From assembly GCF_004358695.1 (NCBI RefSeq), contig NZ_SNAA01000014.1:37386-101385 (forward strand): a DNA stretch of 64,000 bases, written 5' to 3'. Every line of letters begins with the position of its first letter. Positions within the stretch are counted from its first letter, which is position 1. Both the position numbers and the translations under genes were made by a program. Below the pieces are notes generated by a model that saw only the letters and a list, made by a program, of their open reading frames with translations, did not search any database and had not been told where the DNA came from. Positions 8,832 to 19,060 of the stretch are shown here, piece after piece. The stretch is from Palleronia sediminis (GTDB lineage: Bacteria > Pseudomonadota > Alphaproteobacteria > Rhodobacterales > Rhodobacteraceae).

Positions 8832-9700
8832 GCCTGCTCGCCTCGCTGGCCCGCGGGGCCGAGATCCCGGTCTTTGCCGCCATCGGCGCGGGGGGGCTGG
8901 CACCTGTCGAGACGCTGCGCCGCCGCCCCGGCCTGAGGCTGGTCGACACGCCGCGCCATGCGCGCGTCCTGCTGGTGGCGGGCGAGGTGGACGCGGCGCA
9001 TGCGACGGCGCTCGAGCGGTTGCATGCCCAGCTTGCCCGCCCGCGCGCCACGGTCTGGTGGCGCGCGCCGCGGCTCTTTGATCGCGGCGAGATCGCCGAC
9101 GGGGACGATCCGACGGGCGCGATCCGGCGCGCGGCCGAAACGGACGAGCCCGACCAGCGCCCCGACCTGCCCCCACACCCCTGGGAGGGGATCGGCCCGC
9201 ATGGCCAGGGCGGCATGGGGATGATGGGCGGCACGCCTTACGGCCGCCCCATGGCGATGACGGCCGAGGATATCCGCGACGGGCTGGCGCTCGACGCCTA
9301 TCGCGCGCGGTTCGGCCCGTTCCTGCCGATGCTTCCGCCGGGGCTGGCGCTCGACCTGACGTTGCAGGGCGATGTGATCGTCGCGGCCGGCGTGGCCGCG
9401 CCCCCTTATCCGCAGGGCGCCGAGAGCGACGCGCCCGGCCCGTGCGCGGCGCGGATGCTGCGGCTCATGGGGATCGGGCCGCGCGCCGCGCGGGCGCGGG
9501 GTGCGCTGGCCGCGTTGCCGCGCGGATCGGGGATGCGCCGGCGGCTTGCCGCATGGGTCGACGGCGCGCGGGTGGACGAGACGCCCCGACCCCTGCCCGA
9601 CGCGCTGCCCGGCCGCGACTGGACCGGCGCCGCGCTGTGGCTGGCGAGCTTTGCGCCGTCGCGGCTGCGCGCGGCCTGTCTCAAGCCGGAGGCCGCATGA
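8828..9700 (+). CDS. Decayed NuoB/NuoD-like peripheral protein without Fe-S ligands
   Basis: A 290-aa soluble protein in the position of nuoB-D. Residues 37-75 (LVDTPRHARVLLVAGEV, then LARPRATVWW) resemble the SPRHADVLLVTG and MPEPRWV segments of NuoB and hydrogenase small subunits. Residues 118-158 are a distinctive GPHGQGGMGMMGGTPYGRP segment. Residues 160-186 (RFGPFLPMLPPGLALDLTLQ, then GDV) resemble the NuoD N-terminus FGPQHPAAHG...GE. Only two cysteines exist (206 and 284), so it cannot hold the N2-type 4Fe-4S cluster. I infer a structural cap on the membrane arm. It overlaps both neighbours by 4 bp. The homology is read by eye and needs a profile search. Confidence 0.6.
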   Translation: MSLLASLARGAEIPVFAAIGAGGLAPVETLRRRPGLRLVDTPRHARVLLVAGEVDAAHATALERLHAQLARPRATVWWRAPRLFDRGEIADGDDPTGAIRRAAETDEPDQRPDLPPHPWEGIGPHGQGGMGMMGGTPYGRPMAMTAEDIRDGLALDAYRARFGPFLPMLPPGLALDLTLQGDVIVAAGVAAPPYPQGAESDAPGPCAARMLRLMGIGPRAARARGALAALPRGSGMRRRLAAWVDGARVDETPRPLPDALPGRDWTGAALWLASFAPSRLRAACLKPEAA

Positions 9701-10590
9701 TCGCCGCCACGCTGTATTTGCTGCTGGCCCTGCCGCCGCTCGTCTGGGCGGCGGCGGTGTTCGACCGCATCGGCACGGGGCGGGGCGCCCTGCTGGCCGG
9801 GCCGCTGCGCAATGGCGCCGCGCTGCTGCTTCGACCCGTGGCGCCGACCGAGGCGCCCGACCGGCTGAACCGCCTGCTCGCGCCGGGCTGGTACCTGGCG
9901 CTGGCGCTGGTGGGGCTGTCCGTCGTGCCGCTCGCGCCCGGCCTCGTCGCGTCGGACCTGTCGACGGGGCTGGTGCTCTGGGGGGCCTGCGAGGCGCTGA
10001 CGGTGGTGGTCGTGTTCCTGCATGGCTGGTCGCCCAACGCGCCCTTTCCCCTGCTCGGCGCCTACCGTTATGTCGCCATCGCCCTGCCCGCGATGCTGCT
10101 GTCGATGTTCGTGCTGATCGGCGCGGCCCTGCCCGCGCAATCGCTGTCGGTGGGGGCGGTGGTCGAGGCGCAGCGCGAGGTGTGGAACCTGGTGCGGCAA
10201 CCGCTCGGGCTGCCGCTTTTCATGGCACTGGGGCTTGCGCTGACCCTGCGGGGGCCGTTCGACTACGCGGGCGGCGCCGAGCTTGCCGGCGGCACCTCGG
10301 CCGAGGAAAGCGGCCCGGCCCTCGCCGCGTGGCGTCTTGCGCGCGCGGCGATGCTGGTGGCCTTTTCGGCCATGGCCGCCACCGCGTTTCTCGGCGGCTA
10401 TCTCGGGCCGGTGCTGCCCGGCCCCCTGTGGCTCTTGCTCAAGACGCTGGCGGTGATGGCCGCGACCGTGGCCGCGGGACGGTTCTTCGCGCGGATGCCG
10501 CCCGCGCGGATGCTGACGCTGCTGTGGGTGGTGCTGCTGCCGCTGTCCTTCGCCAACCTGGCGCTTGTCGGGATCGAGGTGCTGCCATGA
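9697..10590 (+). CDS. NuoH-like (ND1) subunit
   Basis: A 297-aa polytopic membrane protein. The recognisable element is LRGPFDYAGGAELAGGTSAE (about residues 187-206), equivalent to the NuoH signature RxPFDxxExExELxxGxxxEY, but shortened by two residues so that one of the loop acidic residues appears to be missing. NuoH joins the redox arm to the proton-pumping arm and forms the quinone site. With no NuoD partner encoded nearby, quinone chemistry is doubtful. The start (ATGA overlap with the upstream stop) gives a first helix MIAATLYLLLALPPLVWAAA. Confidence 0.8.
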   Translation: MIAATLYLLLALPPLVWAAAVFDRIGTGRGALLAGPLRNGAALLLRPVAPTEAPDRLNRLLAPGWYLALALVGLSVVPLAPGLVASDLSTGLVLWGACEALTVVVVFLHGWSPNAPFPLLGAYRYVAIALPAMLLSMFVLIGAALPAQSLSVGAVVEAQREVWNLVRQPLGLPLFMALGLALTLRGPFDYAGGAELAGGTSAEESGPALAAWRLARAAMLVAFSAMAATAFLGGYLGPVLPGPLWLLLKTLAVMAATVAAGRFFARMPPARMLTLLWVVLLPLSFANLALVGIEVLP

Positions 10591-11189
10591 CCGATGCGCT
10601 GTTCCTGGTGCTGTCCGCGCTTGCCGTCTGGTCGGGATGGAGGGTCTTTCGCGTCGATTCCATGGTACGGGCGTCGTTCCAGCTTTTGGTGTCCTTCATT
10701 GCGGTGGGCCTGATCGCGGTGCTGCTGGCCGCGCCCTATATCGGGATCGCGACCGTTTTCATGATGGCGGTCGAGATGATGGTCATGGCGCTCTTCATGG
10801 TCATGTTCATGATGAACCCCGCCGGGCTGAACCCGATGAGCATGGTGCACCAGCACCGGTTCGCCGCGATCACGGGAGGGACGGCCTTTGCCGGGCTGGT
10901 GGCGGCCGTGCTGCTGTCGGACCTGCCCGCGAACCCGGTGCCGCCCGAGGCCGAGGCGGTACGCGACCTGGGGCGCGAGCTGCTGGGGCCGTCGATGCTG
11001 ATCTTCGAGACGGCGGGGGTGACGCTGCTGGCGACCATGATCGGGGCGGTGGTGCTGTCGGCGCGCTCGGGACGCTATGGCGAGAGCGATGCGGGCTCGG
11101 TGCCGCCCGGCCTGACCCCCGGAGGCGCGCCCGCCGGGCGCCGACCCGCGCAGGGCGGCGGCCATCATGACCATCACTGGGGGCATTGA
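10587..11189 (+). CDS. NuoJ-like (ND6) subunit with His-rich tail
   Basis: A 200-aa membrane protein with five hydrophobic segments. TVFMMAVEMMVMALFMVMFM is the NuoJ third-helix region and is unusually methionine-rich. After the last helix there is a hydrophilic tail ending HHDHHWGH, a potential metal-binding patch not typical of NuoJ. ATGA overlap with nuoH upstream, and nuoK follows one base after the stop. Confidence 0.78.
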   Translation: MTDALFLVLSALAVWSGWRVFRVDSMVRASFQLLVSFIAVGLIAVLLAAPYIGIATVFMMAVEMMVMALFMVMFMMNPAGLNPMSMVHQHRFAAITGGTAFAGLVAAVLLSDLPANPVPPEAEAVRDLGRELLGPSMLIFETAGVTLLATMIGAVVLSARSGRYGESDAGSVPPGLTPGGAPAGRRPAQGGGHHDHHWGH

Positions 11190-11190
11190 G

Positions 11191-11496
11191 ATGACGCTGG
11201 TTTCCGTCCTGATCGTGGCCGCCGCGTTGATCGGCATCGGGCTTTACGGCGCGCTGTCGCAGCAGAGTTTCGTCATGCTGATGATGGGGCTCGAGCTGAT
11301 GCTGAACGGCGCGATCCTCGCCATCGTGGGCTTTTGGGCGTTTTCGCTGGGCGGCGCACCCGAGGGGCAGTTGCTGGCCATCATCGTCATGGCGGTCATG
11401 GCCGTCGAGATGGCGGTGGGCTTTGCACTGGTCGTCGCCGTCTATCGCAAGCGGCAGGCCGACATGACCGAAAGCCTGACGGAGCTGCGGCACTGA
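11191..11496 (+). CDS. NuoK-like (ND4L) subunit
   Basis: A 101-aa three-helix protein, exactly the family length. It has GIGLYGALSQQSFVMLMMGL, then ELMLNGA, the conserved NuoK region with the membrane Glu in ELMLNG, and a second acidic residue in AVMAVEMAVGFAL. Both key glutamates of the NuoK channel are therefore present. The ATG at 11191 was preferred over an upstream one inside nuoJ because it gives the family length. The stop overlaps the nuoL start (TGATG). Confidence 0.88.
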   Translation: MTLVSVLIVAAALIGIGLYGALSQQSFVMLMMGLELMLNGAILAIVGFWAFSLGGAPEGQLLAIIVMAVMAVEMAVGFALVVAVYRKRQADMTESLTELRH

Positions 11497-13391
11497 TGCT
11501 TTTCGCGCTCCCCCTGTTTCCGGCGCTGGCCGGGCTGGCGATCTGGGCCGCGGGCGATGGCGGGCGGCGGCGGCTGGGCGCGATGGCCGCCGGTGCGGCG
11601 GCGGTGACGCTGCTTCTGGCCGTGCTGGCAACAGCGCAGGGCTGGACGGCCGGCCATGACTGGGGCGCGGGGCTGGTGCTGCGCCTCGCGCTCACCCCGC
11701 TTTCGGCGGCGGTCGCCGTCACCGTGCCCGCCGTGGCGGTGGCGGTGCTGGTCTTTGCCGCCGCCCACGAAGAGGCGCGCGGGCTTGCGCGGCTCTTGGG
11801 GCTGATGCTGGTCTTTTGCGGCGCGATGCTGCTTGCCGTGACGGCCGCCGACCTGCTGACCCTGCTCATTGCGTGGGAGGTGATGGGGTTCTGCTCCTGG
11901 GCGCTGATCGGGCACCGCTGGCGGGATCGCGCGAACCCGGCCTCTGGGCGCTATGCCTTTGTCGCGACGCGGCTGGGCGATCTGGGGCTGTTCTTGGCGG
12001 TGATGGCGACATGGGCGGGGGCCGGCACGCTCGAGTTCGCGGCGCTGGGGCGGCTCGACGGCCCGGCGTTGAGCCTCGCGGCGTTCGGGATACTGGTCGC
12101 CGCCGCCGCCAAGGCGGGGCAAGGCCCGTTCGCGCCATGGCTCTTTCGCGCGATGGACGGCCCGGCCCCGGTCTCGGCGCTGTTGCACGCCGCGACCATG
12201 GTGGCGGCGGGGGCCTACCTGCTCGCGCGGCTGCACCCGTGGCTCGCCCCCGTTCCGGGCTGGAGCGGCGCGACACTCGCCCTCGGGCTCGTCACCGCGC
12301 TGGCGGGCGGCGCGGTGGCGGTCATGCAGGGCCATGCCAAGCGGCTGCTCGCGGGGTCGACCTCGGCCCAGCTGGGCCTGATGTTCGTGGCCGTGGGGGC
12401 GGGATATCCGGGCATTGCCGTGGCGCATCTGGTCGCCCATGCCGCGTTCAAGGCGCCGCTGTTTCTGGCAGCGGGGATCGCGGGGCGTGCCGCCGGGAGC
12501 TATGACCTGGGGCGCATGGGCTATCAGCGGACGCTGCCATGGGTCGCCGCCCTGACCGCCCCGGCGGCGCTGGCGCTGGCCGCTGTCCCGCCGATGGGCG
12601 CCGCCTGGACCAAGGAGCAGATCGTCGCCGCGGCGAGCCATGCGAGCCTCTGGTCGGGCGTCGGCGTGGCGGTCGCCGGGGCGCTTTCGGCGGCCTATGC
12701 CGCGCGGTTCTGGTGGCTGGCCTTCGGGCCGCGCGGGGCCGAGCCCGAGACGCGCCCCCGCCGCGCCGAGATCGCCGCGCTGGGCGCGCTGTCGCTGGGC
12801 TGCGTCGCGCTGGGCGCGCTGTGGTTGGCGCCGGTTCGCGCGACCCTGCGCTTTGCCCCGCTCGACGCGGGCGCGGCCGAGATGGCCCTATCGCTGGGGC
12901 TGGTCGGCTGCGGCGTGCTGGCCGGCCTGACGCTGGCGCGGCGGGGCGCGTCCCCCCCGCCCGTCGCGGCCGACTGGCTGGGGCTGCCCGCGCTGATCCA
13001 GCACGGCATCGTCGCCCCGTTCGAGCGCGCCGCCCGCGGGGCGGCCCGGCTCGACGATACCGTGCTCGACGCGATCCCGCGCGGCGCGGCGCGCGGCGCA
13101 CGCGGTTTGGCGCGGGGCGGGCGCGCGGTCTGGGGGGCGATGCAGATCGACCGGGGCGGCATAGACGCGGCCGTCTGGCGCATCGCCGAGGCCACGCGCG
13201 GGCTGGCACGGCTGGGCGGCGGGCATGGCGAGGCGCTGGCCGACGGCCTGCCCGAGGGCACGGCGCGCATCGCGGGGCAAGGCGGGGCCGATGCGCGGCG
13301 GCTGCAAACCGGGTTGTCGCATCACTACTACGCCATGTTCGTCATCGGAACGGCGCTGGCCATCCTGCTGCTGATCGGAGGACTCGTCTGA
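11496..13391 (+). CDS. NuoL-like (ND5) antiporter-type subunit
   Basis: A 631-aa polytopic protein of the Mrp/NuoL antiporter family. Conserved channel elements are visible: IAWEVMGFCSWALIGHRW (helix 5 Glu), VAAAAKAGQGPFAPWLFRAM (helix 7 Lys), ALLHAATMVAAGAYLLAR (His helix) and a helix near MGAAWTKEQIVA. The C-terminus ends RLQTGLSHHYYAMFVIG, typical of the NuoL last helix that follows the long lateral helix. It probably still conducts ions. TGATG coupling to nuoK; nuoM begins two bases after its stop. Confidence 0.88.
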   Translation: MLFALPLFPALAGLAIWAAGDGGRRRLGAMAAGAAAVTLLLAVLATAQGWTAGHDWGAGLVLRLALTPLSAAVAVTVPAVAVAVLVFAAAHEEARGLARLLGLMLVFCGAMLLAVTAADLLTLLIAWEVMGFCSWALIGHRWRDRANPASGRYAFVATRLGDLGLFLAVMATWAGAGTLEFAALGRLDGPALSLAAFGILVAAAAKAGQGPFAPWLFRAMDGPAPVSALLHAATMVAAGAYLLARLHPWLAPVPGWSGATLALGLVTALAGGAVAVMQGHAKRLLAGSTSAQLGLMFVAVGAGYPGIAVAHLVAHAAFKAPLFLAAGIAGRAAGSYDLGRMGYQRTLPWVAALTAPAALALAAVPPMGAAWTKEQIVAAASHASLWSGVGVAVAGALSAAYAARFWWLAFGPRGAEPETRPRRAEIAALGALSLGCVALGALWLAPVRATLRFAPLDAGAAEMALSLGLVGCGVLAGLTLARRGASPPPVAADWLGLPALIQHGIVAPFERAARGAARLDDTVLDAIPRGAARGARGLARGGRAVWGAMQIDRGGIDAAVWRIAEATRGLARLGGGHGEALADGLPEGTARIAGQGGADARRLQTGLSHHYYAMFVIGTALAILLLIGGLV

Positions 13392-13392
13392 C

Positions 13393-14853
13393 ATGCTGAC
13401 ATTCGCCATCCTGCTGCCCTTCGCGGGCGCCGCATTGCTGGCCTCGGCGCCCCTGTCGGCGGGGCAGTCGCGGCTCGCCGCGATCCTCGTGGCGGCGCTG
13501 TCCTTGGGCGCGCTTTGCGTGGTCTGGGCGGGCTTCATCCCCGGCGCGGGGTTCCAGGCCGTGCAGGAGGCCCCGTGGATCCCGCCGCTCGGCGTCGCAT
13601 GGCGCGTGGGCGTCGACGGCATATCGCTGCCGCTGGCGCTGATGAGCGGCCTTCTCTTCGTCGCGGCCATCGCCTGGCCGATGGAGCGCGAGGTGAATGC
13701 GCGCGCCTATTACGCCTGGTTCCTCTTTCTCGAAGGCGCGTCACTGGGCCTGTTCCTGACGCTCGACCTGCTGATCTTCTACGTCTTTTTCGACCTCAGC
13801 CTCGTGGGGATGTATTTCCTGATCGGGCGGTGGGGCCATGGCGACGCGCCGCGCGCCGCGCTCAAGTTCTTTCTCTACACGCTGGCCGGGTCGCTGCTGA
13901 TCCTGCTGGCGCTGATCGCGCTGGTGCTCTCGGTCGATCCGCTGAGCTTCGACATGCGCGACATGATCGCGCTTCAGCCCGTGGCGGGGATGGACCTGCG
14001 GGCGGGGCTGATCCTGCTGGGCTTCGTGCTGGGTTTCGCGATCAAGACGCCGCTGTTTCCGCTGCACACATGGCTGCCGCCCGCGCATGTCGACGCGCCG
14101 GGACCGGCCTCGGCGATCCTTGCGGGGGTGCTGCTCAAGATGGGCACATACGGGCTGGTCCGCATCCCGATGCAGATGCTGCGCGAGACCTTCGCCACCT
14201 ATGCGCTGGCGCTGGGAGTGGTCGCGCTTGCCTCGATCCTGTGGGGCAGTATCGTCGCCTTCGCGCAGGACAACATCAAGCGGCGCATCGCCTATACCTC
14301 GGTCAATCACATGGGATACGCGGTGCTGGGCATCGCCGTGGCCGGCTCGGCCGTTACCGGGCAGGAGGCCGCGCGCGATCTCGCCCTGAACGGCGCGGTG
14401 ATCGAGATGGTGGCGCACGGCCTCATCACCGGGGCGCTGTTTCTCATTGCCGGCTCGATCTGGGCCCGCACCGGAACCTACGAGATCGACAGCTATGGCG
14501 GGCTCGCGGGTCGCGCGCCGCGGCTGATGGGCGCGATGGGGCTGGCGAGTTTCGCCTCGCTGGGCCTTCCGGGGCTGGCGGGCTTCGTGGCCGAGGTGCA
14601 GATCTTCGTCGGGGCCTTCGCGGTCTGGCCCTGGCTCGCGGCCATCGCGCTGCTTGGCCTGATCGTCACCGCCGCGCTGTTTCTGGGGATGCTGCAACGG
14701 GTGTTCCTGGGCGAACGGCCGCCCGCGCTCGACGGTTTCGCGGACCTTACCCGGACCGAGTTCGGCGTGCTGGCCGTGCTGCTGGGGCTCGTGGTGCTGA
14801 TCGGGGTCTGGCCCGCCTGGCTGATCGACATGATTGCGCTCGGGGGGGGCTGA
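13393..14853 (+). CDS. NuoM-like (ND4) antiporter-type subunit
   Basis: A 486-aa membrane protein. AIKTPLFPLHTWLPPAHVDA holds the helix 7 Lys and following His, and ILAGVLLKMGTYGLVRIP holds the helix 8 Lys. The helix 5 segment reads VFFDLSLVGMYFLIGRWGHG, so the proton-channel Glu of NuoM (FWEMMLVPM in E. coli) is replaced by Asp. The rest is ordinary for the family. It sits between nuoL and nuoN as in standard nuo operons, with intergenic gaps of one base on each side. Confidence 0.88.
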   Translation: MLTFAILLPFAGAALLASAPLSAGQSRLAAILVAALSLGALCVVWAGFIPGAGFQAVQEAPWIPPLGVAWRVGVDGISLPLALMSGLLFVAAIAWPMEREVNARAYYAWFLFLEGASLGLFLTLDLLIFYVFFDLSLVGMYFLIGRWGHGDAPRAALKFFLYTLAGSLLILLALIALVLSVDPLSFDMRDMIALQPVAGMDLRAGLILLGFVLGFAIKTPLFPLHTWLPPAHVDAPGPASAILAGVLLKMGTYGLVRIPMQMLRETFATYALALGVVALASILWGSIVAFAQDNIKRRIAYTSVNHMGYAVLGIAVAGSAVTGQEAARDLALNGAVIEMVAHGLITGALFLIAGSIWARTGTYEIDSYGGLAGRAPRLMGAMGLASFASLGLPGLAGFVAEVQIFVGAFAVWPWLAAIALLGLIVTAALFLGMLQRVFLGERPPALDGFADLTRTEFGVLAVLLGLVVLIGVWPAWLIDMIALGGG

Positions 14854-14854
14854 G

Positions 14855-16252
14855 ATGCCCCTTGCCGATCTTGGCCCCGAGATCGCGCTGATCGCGGGAG
14901 CGCTGGCCGCGCTGCTCATGGCGATGGCGCTGCCGCAGCCCCGGCTCGGCCTGTGCCTGTGGCCCGCGCTGGCCGCGCTGGCCGTCGCCGGGACATGGGC
15001 GGTCGCGCAGGCCGACGCGGCGCGCCTGACCTTCTCGGGGGTCTGGGCGCTGGACGGGGCGACGCTCTGGGCGCGGATCCTGATCGTGACGGCCACGGCG
15101 CTGTGCCTCATCCTCGCGCCGCGCTGGTTCGCGACCGACCGGCGGCATGGCGAGTTCTACGCGCTGACGCTGTTCTCTGCACTGGGCGCGATCGCGATGG
15201 CGGCCGCGGCCGACCTGTTGCAGCTCGTCATGGCGGTGTTGCTCTCCTCGGTGACGGGCTACGTGCTGGCCGCCTTTCACCGCGACTGGGCGCTGTCCGT
15301 CGAGGCGGGGATGAAATATTTCCTGATCGGCGCGCTGGCCAATGCGCTGCTGGTGATCGGCGCGATCCTCGTCATGGGGATGGCCGGGACGAGCGACTAT
15401 GCCGCCCTGGCGCGCACGGACCTCGGGCAGCCGCTGGCGCTCGCGGGGCTCGCGCTGATCGTCGCGGGGCTGGCCTTCAAGCTCGGGGCGGTGCCGGGCC
15501 ACGCCTGGATGCCCGACGTGGCCGAGGGCGCGCCCGTCCCCGCCGCGGCCTTTCTGACCGTGGTGCCCAAGATCGGCGCGGCGCTGGCGCTGTTCCGGCT
15601 GGTGCAGCTTTTCCCCGAGGTCGAGATGCTGCGCCCGCTGATCGCGGCGCTGTCGGTGGCGACCATGACGCTCGGCAATCTCGCCGCGCTCTGGCAAGAC
15701 GATCTGCGGCGTCTGCTGGGATGGTCGTCGGTCTCGCAATCGGGCTATGCGCTGATGGCCGTGGCGGTGGCCGATCTCGCGCCGGACGCCCTGCCCGCGC
15801 TGCTGTGGTTCCTTGCCGCCTACGCGCTGGCCAACGTGACGGGTTTCGCGGTGGTCGCCCAGCTTCGCGGGCGGACGGCGCTTGCGGATTACCACGGGCT
15901 GATCGCTGCGCGCCCCGGCCTTGCCGCGGCGCTGATCGTGGCGCTTCTGTCGCTGACGGGGATTCCGCCGCTGATCGGGTTCACCGGCAAGCTCGAGCTG
16001 TTCGTCGCCACGCTCGACGGCGGCTATGGCTGGCTGGCCTTAGCCGCGGTGGCCAACACGGTGCTGTCGTTGGGCTATTACCTGCGCGTCATCGGGCCGG
16101 TCTGTTTCGCGGCCCCCGAGGGCCCGCCCCCCGCCTGTCTCAGCCGGGCCGCGGGGGCGGTCGCGCTGGGATCGGGCGCGGCGGTTGTGGGCATCGGGCT
16201 TTTCGCCGGCCCGTTCCTCGCACGGGCCGCGGGCGCCGTGGTCCTGCCCTAA
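14855..16252 (+). CDS. NuoN-like (ND2) antiporter-type subunit
   Basis: A 465-aa membrane protein, last gene of the block. AFKLGAVPGHAWMPDVAEGA (helix 7 Lys) and FLTVVPKIGAALALFRLVQL (helix 8 Lys) are conserved. The helix 5 region reads MAVLLSSVTGYVLAAF where NuoN normally has LxLELxSLxxYxL, so the channel Glu seems to be lost. The ATG at 14855 follows the nuoM stop by one base; an earlier in-frame ATG lies inside nuoM. A strong hairpin follows the stop. Confidence 0.88.
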   Translation: MPLADLGPEIALIAGALAALLMAMALPQPRLGLCLWPALAALAVAGTWAVAQADAARLTFSGVWALDGATLWARILIVTATALCLILAPRWFATDRRHGEFYALTLFSALGAIAMAAAADLLQLVMAVLLSSVTGYVLAAFHRDWALSVEAGMKYFLIGALANALLVIGAILVMGMAGTSDYAALARTDLGQPLALAGLALIVAGLAFKLGAVPGHAWMPDVAEGAPVPAAAFLTVVPKIGAALALFRLVQLFPEVEMLRPLIAALSVATMTLGNLAALWQDDLRRLLGWSSVSQSGYALMAVAVADLAPDALPALLWFLAAYALANVTGFAVVAQLRGRTALADYHGLIAARPGLAAALIVALLSLTGIPPLIGFTGKLELFVATLDGGYGWLALAAVANTVLSLGYYLRVIGPVCFAAPEGPPPACLSRAAGAVALGSGAAVVGIGLFAGPFLARAAGAVVLP

Positions 16253-16265
16253 CCGAGTGGAGTCG

Positions 16266-16293
16266 GTCCGGCCCGCGGTGCGGCGGGCCGGAC
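16266..16293 (+). terminator. Hairpin after the nuo-like operon
   Basis: Perfect 11-bp stem GTCCGGCCCGC / GCGGGCCGGAC with a 6-nt loop, 13 bp after the nuoN stop. There is no long T-run; the conserved GAGTATTT repeat follows three bases later. It probably marks the 3' end of the operon mRNA. Confidence 0.65.
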
Positions 16294-16296
16294 GAC

Positions 16297-16319
16297 ATGA
16301 GTATTTATGGAAACAGAGA
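16297..16319 (+). repeat. Intergenic repeat, copy after nuoN
   Basis: ATGAGTATTTATGGAAACAGAGA (23 nt). It shares ATGAGTATTT and GGAAACAGAGA with the minus-strand copies at 43299 and 61029. Here the GC-rich arm in front is replaced by the operon's terminal hairpin. It lies on the strand of the gene it follows. Confidence 0.7.
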
Positions 16320-16334
16320 CCGAAAGGGCCGCCC

Positions 16335-18112
<1,778 letters not shown>

Positions 18113-18116
<4 letters not shown>

Positions 18117-19054
18117 TCGAGGACGACACGCGGGAAATAGAAGGACACGACCCAGTTGGGCATGTCGACGATCTCGGAGATACGCAGATCGCCCGCCACC
18201 GAGCAGAGCAGATAGGCATCCTCTGGGGCCATCCCGTGCCGGGCCGAGAGCAGGTCGACCATGGCCGCGACCGCATCGCGCGCGCCCGCCATCATGTCGG
18301 GGCCGATCCCGGTCGTGACCTCGTAGCCCTTGGCGTCGAGATGGCGCGTCACCGGCCCCGGCGTGGTGAACCGCGGAAAGGCCAGTTTCTCCTGCTTGAC
18401 GAGATCGAGCGTCACCTCGACATCCATCGGGCTTTCGATGGCGGTTCCACAGACCTCGCCGTCGCCCTGCGCGGCATGGGTATCGCCGATCGAGAACAGC
18501 GCGCCCTCGACCTCGACGGGCAGATACAGCACCGTTCCCGCCGCGAGATCGCGGATATCGAGATTGCCCCCCATCCGGCGCGGCGGCACGACGGAATGCA
18601 GGCCCGGCTCGGCCGGGGCGAGCCCGATCGTGCCGGCAAAGGGCTTGAGCGGCACCTGCGCGATATCAGAGAACAGCGCCGGAGCGAGCGTGTCGGGGTC
18701 GTAGTCCCAGATCTTGAGATGCGGCTCGGTGAACTGGTCGGCGAGCAGGCCGAAGCCCGGAATATTCGCCGTCCAACCGAAGCCCGAGGGGTGGAACGCC
18801 TCCATCGTGATCTTGAGCACGTCGCCCGGCTCGGCCCCGTCGACATGGACGGGACCGGTCACGGGGTTGATCTTGCCGAAATCGAGCCCCGGCACATCGG
18901 CGGTGGTGCTGTCCCTGGTGAACTGCCCGCCCGAGCTGTCGAGGCATTTGAAATGCAGCCGGCTGCCCGGCGCCACCGTCTCGGCGGGCGGGATCGAACG
19001 ATCCCACCCGTGATGGTGATGCCCATGGATCGTGTAGTCGCAATTCCTGCACAT
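18113..19054 (-). CDS. Acetamidase/formamidase family amidohydrolase
   Basis: A 313-aa cytoplasmic enzyme of the FmdA/AmdA family, which releases ammonia from short aliphatic amides. Family features: VTGPVHVDGAEPGDVLKITM, GGNLDIRDLAAGTVLYLPV and FSIGDTHAAQGDGEVCGTAI (metal/active-site region). I chose the ATG at 19054; a TTG two codons earlier is possible. It is embedded in an ABC transporter operon headed by amiC/amiR homologues, which supports an amide substrate for the whole operon. Confidence 0.92.
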
Positions 19055-19060
19055 GGTCAA

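Noticed and set aside
5049-9176. 1375-codon open frame on the minus strand
   Set aside because: Only its last 66 codons (copZ) are real. The rest runs antisense through copA, cueR and nuo-like genes with Arg/Ala/Pro-rich, low-complexity translation typical of high-GC shadows.
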